Of a DNA stretch of 64,000 bases, positions 61,232-64,000 are shown piece by piece; the stretch's first letter is position 1, and every line of letters starts with the position of its first letter. The translations under genes and the position numbers were made by a program. Where the stretch lies: the NCBI GenBank assembly GCA_028279215.1, contig JANQOF010000072.1, positions 29,942-93,941 of the forward strand, read 5' to 3'. Below the pieces are notes generated by a model. It saw only the letters and a program-made list of their open reading frames with translations, had not been told where the DNA came from and searched no databases. The stretch is from Pirellulales bacterium. GTDB taxonomy: Bacteria; Planctomycetota; Planctomycetia; Pirellulales; Lacipirellulaceae.

Positions 61232-61253
61232 CGCCGCGATATTTGCGGCGTTT
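61232..61253 (+). terminator. Weak terminator-like hairpin
   Basis: CGCCGC (61232-61237) and GCGGCG (61245-61250) form a 6-bp stem with a 7-base loop, followed by TTTGTG, three bases after the HEAT-repeat gene's stop. Confidence 0.45.
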
Positions 61254-61336
61254 GTGTGCGGTATGGCGGCCTGACTAGAATAGAGCCAAACTCCCATCTG
61301 CTCACTGCTCCCGCGCACTTCCCTCGCCGGCCTGCG

Positions 61337-62995
61337 ATGAAGATCTCGACCATTCCCCAGATCTATCGCAATCTCAATCGATGGCGCGAGATCTTAGCCG
61401 TTTTGAGCAAGTACGGGTTGGCCGGATGGGCCAGCCGGCTGGGGCTTACGTTTGGGTCGAGTTTGTTGCGAAATCGGCAGGGCAAGACGCTCGTCGATGC
61501 CCGGCACGAAGAGCGTATTCGACTGGCGATTGAGGAGTTGGGGCCCACGTTCATCAAACTCGGACAAGTGCTGAGCACCCGACCCGACCAAGTCGGGTTC
61601 GTGTTAGCGAACGAGTTGAGCAGTCTGCAACAAGACACTCCAGCCGACCCAGGCGAGGAAGTGGTCGCTATCGTCGAAGAAGAGCTGAATCGGCCGCTAG
61701 CGGATTGTTTCGTCACGTTCAGCCACGAACCAATTGCTTCGGCATCGATTGGCCAGGTGCACCGCGCGGCGCTCACCGACGGGACTCAGGTAGCGGTTAA
61801 GGTGCAGCACGTCGAGATCGAACGTCGTGTGCGCGTGGACTTGGAAATCCTCTCGGGGCTTGCTCAATTGGTGGAACGTCTTCCGGAATTGCAGCCTTAT
61901 CGCTTGAGCGCCACCATGGACGAGTTTCAGCGGACGATGCGGCGCGAACTCGATTTCGGACGCGAGCTGAGGAACCAGCAGCAGTTTGCCCGCATGTTCG
62001 ATGGCGACCCCCGCGTCGTCATTCCGAGCGTGTATCCAGAGTTGTCGTCGGGCCGCGTACTCACCATGGACTGGTTGAGCGGCAGGAAGCTGTCGGAGTT
62101 GGTGGACCATCGCCGTGCCGACGACTCGCTGGGTGAGTACGCTCGCCGGGGCGCCGAGATTTATCTCAAGATGATCTTCGAGCACGGCTTTTATCACGCC
62201 GATCCGCACCCTGGCAATTTGATGCTGATGCCCGACGGGGCAATCGGCCTGCTGGATTTTGGTATGGTGGGGCGGCTGGACGATACGCTCCGCGAGCATG
62301 TCGAAGACTTGTTGATAGCAATCACGTCGCGCGACGCGCAGCGGCTGGCCACCGTGGTGATGCGGATTGGTTCAACGCCACTCGGGCTTGATGACGCCGC
62401 CCTATCGACTGACCTCGCGGCGTTCGTCGAGCACTATGCTTATCAACCGGTCGACGATCTAGACCTTTCAGGAGCATTCACGGAGTTCATCGAAATCGTC
62501 CGCCGTTACGAAATTGTGCTGCCTACTTCCGTGGCCATGCTTATCAAGACACTGCTAATGCTTGAAGGAATGGCGCGGATGATGGAGCCCGAGTTTTCGT
62601 TGATGCAACTCATCGAGCCCTATCGCGCCAACATCCTCCGTCGTCGCATTTCGCCAAGACGACGGGCCCGCAAGATTCGCAACATGCTTGGTGAGCTCGA
62701 GCAGCTAGTCGAGGTGGCTCCACGACGGCTACGGGAAATACTCGATCAGGTGCAACGTGGCAAATTCGACGTCCACCTAGACCATCGAGGGTTGGAACCC
62801 TCCGTGAATCGACTGGTACTCGGATTGTTGACCAGTGCTTTGTTCTTGGGTTCGTCGCTGATGATCAGCAGGGATGTATGGCCGTTTCACGGCGTATCGG
62901 TACCAGGAGCCGTTGGCATGCTGCTTAGTGGGCTACTGGGAATACGCCTGCTGCGCGCGATCAACAAGTCGGGGCAACTAGATCGGCACGACTGA
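61337..62995 (+). CDS. ubiB: ABC1/UbiB (AarF) family atypical kinase
   Basis: 552 aa from ATG 61337, full length. Family motifs: the KxGQ segment (FIKLGQVLSTRPD), the Ala-rich loop ASASIGQVHRAAL, Lys in VAVKVQH, the catalytic HADPHPGNLML and LLDFGMVGRL. Two C-terminal TM helices (RLVLGLLTSALFLGSSLMI; GAVGMLLSGLLGIRLL). UbiB proteins support quinone or isoprenoid lipid metabolism. The frame extends 27 codons upstream, but this ATG begins the conserved part. The symbol is assigned by family only. Confidence 0.9.
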   Translation: MKISTIPQIYRNLNRWREILAVLSKYGLAGWASRLGLTFGSSLLRNRQGKTLVDARHEERIRLAIEELGPTFIKLGQVLSTRPDQVGFVLANELSSLQQDTPADPGEEVVAIVEEELNRPLADCFVTFSHEPIASASIGQVHRAALTDGTQVAVKVQHVEIERRVRVDLEILSGLAQLVERLPELQPYRLSATMDEFQRTMRRELDFGRELRNQQQFARMFDGDPRVVIPSVYPELSSGRVLTMDWLSGRKLSELVDHRRADDSLGEYARRGAEIYLKMIFEHGFYHADPHPGNLMLMPDGAIGLLDFGMVGRLDDTLREHVEDLLIAITSRDAQRLATVVMRIGSTPLGLDDAALSTDLAAFVEHYAYQPVDDLDLSGAFTEFIEIVRRYEIVLPTSVAMLIKTLLMLEGMARMMEPEFSLMQLIEPYRANILRRRISPRRRARKIRNMLGELEQLVEVAPRRLREILDQVQRGKFDVHLDHRGLEPSVNRLVLGLLTSALFLGSSLMISRDVWPFHGVSVPGAVGMLLSGLLGIRLLRAINKSGQLDRHD

Positions 62996-63019
62996 GACAT
63001 GTCACCGGCGGAGTGAAAG

Positions 63020-63142
63020 CTATTCGCGACGCACGTGCTCCTCGAGCACGGCTTCGATGCGCGCATTCAGCTCGTCGAGCTGGTCGAGTAGTTGGGCGTG
63101 CCGACAATCAATGTCGTCAAGCGGATCGGGACGGGCGTCCAT
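63020..63142 (-). CDS. 40-aa hypothetical protein
   Basis: ATG 63140-63142; MDARPDPLDDIDCRHAQLL then DQLDELNARIEAVLEEHV, a single amphipathic helix of coiled-coil character. It is convergent with ubiB. Coding quality is better than the antisense frames, but there is no ribosome site or homologue to confirm it. Confidence 0.35.
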   Translation of the reverse strand: MDARPDPLDDIDCRHAQLLDQLDELNARIEAVLEEHVRRE

Positions 63143-63548
63143 CCGGCGTAGTCGGGGGGGGGAGGGGTGGAGGTAGCGCCGCGCACGCACGGCACCGAGG
63201 GACACGCTAGTTCATCGACCACTCTCCCGCGGCCACCCCTCAGCAATCTTCCACAATTCGACAAGCTAGCATCGCCCCACCGGTAAACTCTGCGGGGCAT
63301 AGCGATGGTGCCTTGCGATCCGATTCCACATTTGCCGCTGGCAGGGGTTCTAGGATTCGGCAATCGATTTCGATGCGCGAATTTCTCGACGGCTCCCACT
63401 GCGCGGCAATACTCGCCGAGAAACCGGGTAGTTTGGCCGGGTTCTCACCGCTAGACGCCCAACGGCCGAACTTCTATACTACAGGACTTGGCTGTTAAGT
63501 CGATGGCTAGCAAGGCACACAATTCCCCGTAAGGAGTTCGAAGCACCG
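63143..63548. other. Gene-free region upstream of rpsU
   Basis: 406 bases. It includes a G-run (GGGGGGGAGGGG near 63156) and an AAGGAG ribosome site at 63531. The rpsU promoter should lie here but is not obvious (TTCTATACTACAGG near 63472 has a TATACT -10-like hexamer). Confidence 0.4.
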
Positions 63549-63746
63549 GTGGTTAAGCTTACACTTCGCGAACGAGAGACAGCACAAGAGGCCGTGCGCC
63601 GATTCCGCAAGCTGGTGGAACGCAGCGGCATTAAGAAGGAAATTCGAATTCGTGAGTTCTACGAGAAGCCGAGCGAGACCAAGCGACGCGCTCGACTTCG
63701 CGCCCAACGGCGAAATCGCCGCGAGCGGATGCTCGGCCGGGCTTAG
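63549..63746 (+). CDS. rpsU: 30S ribosomal protein bS21
   Basis: 65 aa from GTG 63549. bS21 pattern: [19 protein letters not shown], then [24 protein letters not shown] and an Arg-rich end ([12 protein letters not shown]). AAGGAG lies 12 bases upstream, slightly long spacing. It binds near the 3' end of 16S rRNA. Repeat copy 3 follows after ~107 bases. Confidence 0.93.
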   Translation: MVKLTLRERETAQEAVRRFRKLVERSGIKKEIRIREFYEKPSETKRRARLRAQRRNRRERMLGRA

Positions 63747-63853
63747 GTCCTTTCGCATCAACGAAACGATGCATCATCTTCTCCACCATCGGTCGTTGGC
63801 TGTCGATCAACTTATCGTGCCCTTGCGACGGCCATCGACACCTGGGCTTTTGA

Positions 63854-64000
63854 GCGCCCTTCGCCCATCTGTAACGTGCCCGCTTACTGCGTCTGCACTT
63901 GGCTACGTTGGCCTGCATCGACGAATCATGCAGATTCGCCTGCTTCGGCCGCCTTGCCATGCTTGACTCGTTGGCGCCAACATCGCTACAGCTAGCCGAA
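63854..64000 (-). repeat. ~150-bp structured intergenic repeat, copy 3 (inverted, cut by window end)
   Basis: The reverse complement matches copy 2 (51687-51840) with about six differences by eye, including TTGGCGCCAA and the core GAATCTGCATGATTCGTCG. It runs into the window edge within the TTCGGCTAGC end, so a few bases are missing. Confidence 0.85.

Noticed and set aside
1..64000. CRISPR arrays, rRNA genes, insertion-sequence transposases
   Set aside because: No regularly spaced short repeats, no rRNA core sequences and no transposase motifs were seen on either strand.

Overview
The window looks like a chromosome segment of a planctomycete, most likely order Pirellulales (Lacipirellulaceae-like). 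The grounds are a BBP7-type outer-membrane barrel, an SHD1 domain, PEP-CTERM tails, the DUF58/BatA/vWA/DUF4175-type operon, squalene-cyclase-like toroid proteins in several places, and many genes without a clear Shine-Dalgarno site. These assignments come from motif recognition by eye; no database search was possible.

Layout. 1-2330: end of a Ser/Thr/Pro-rich protein, a small protein with an L7/L12-like tail, a membrane-anchored GGDEF protein with a degenerate active site, and a tiny membrane protein. 2331-14575: a tRNA-Asp gene with a ~12.1 kb integrated island behind it. The island is bounded by 46-bp direct repeats (2363-2408 and 14489-14534), and the tRNA's presumed native terminator now lies beyond the far repeat (14541-14575). 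It carries a truncated tyrosine recombinase, a pair of near-identical 20-bp palindromes placed symmetrically near the two ends, a secreted nuclease, a membrane protein/PLD-like pair, a PEP-CTERM protein, an orphan LuxR-type HTH, a cold-shock protein, a trypsin-like protease, a Cys-rich secreted protein and a zinc-ribbon membrane gene. Two of its genes are interrupted by in-frame stops in telling places: UAG just before a PEP-CTERM tail, and UGA at a zinc-ligand cysteine.

14683-27903: a tight operon of DUF58, BatA/vWA, second vWA, very large DUF4175-like coiled-coil, small Gln-rich, toroid and NPCBM proteins, followed by a secreted phosphatase-like/cytochrome c'-like fusion. 28059-32134: archaeal-type phosphoglycerate mutase, a TraB/GumN-like protein and a BBP7 barrel. 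32432-41192: a trimodular FAAL-ACP-oxoamine synthase, then a compact type VII secretion-like set of three small helical proteins (two WXG100-like) and a 1321-aa membrane FtsK/SpoIIIE ATPase. This set is the best candidate here for a little-described system. 41193-48364: a TGACCCA-repeat intergenic region, membrane proteins, a toroid protein, pgi, a 32-aa basic protein, a FabZ-like dehydratase, a rhomboid protease and trmB.

48469-52797: a FixL-like kinase with two FixJ-like regulators. 53105-55910: a small putative specialised-metabolism operon (toroid protein, chorismate-lyase-like protein, flavin-dependent halogenase-like enzyme). 56017-63746: a DUF3311/sodium-solute symporter pair, a glycosyltransferase, rpsR, a thioesterase, a LolD-like ATPase, a HEAT-repeat protein, a UbiB-family kinase and rpsU. 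A ~150-bp structured repeat occurs three times (27905, 51687, and inverted at 63854), twice starting within two bases of a stop codon.
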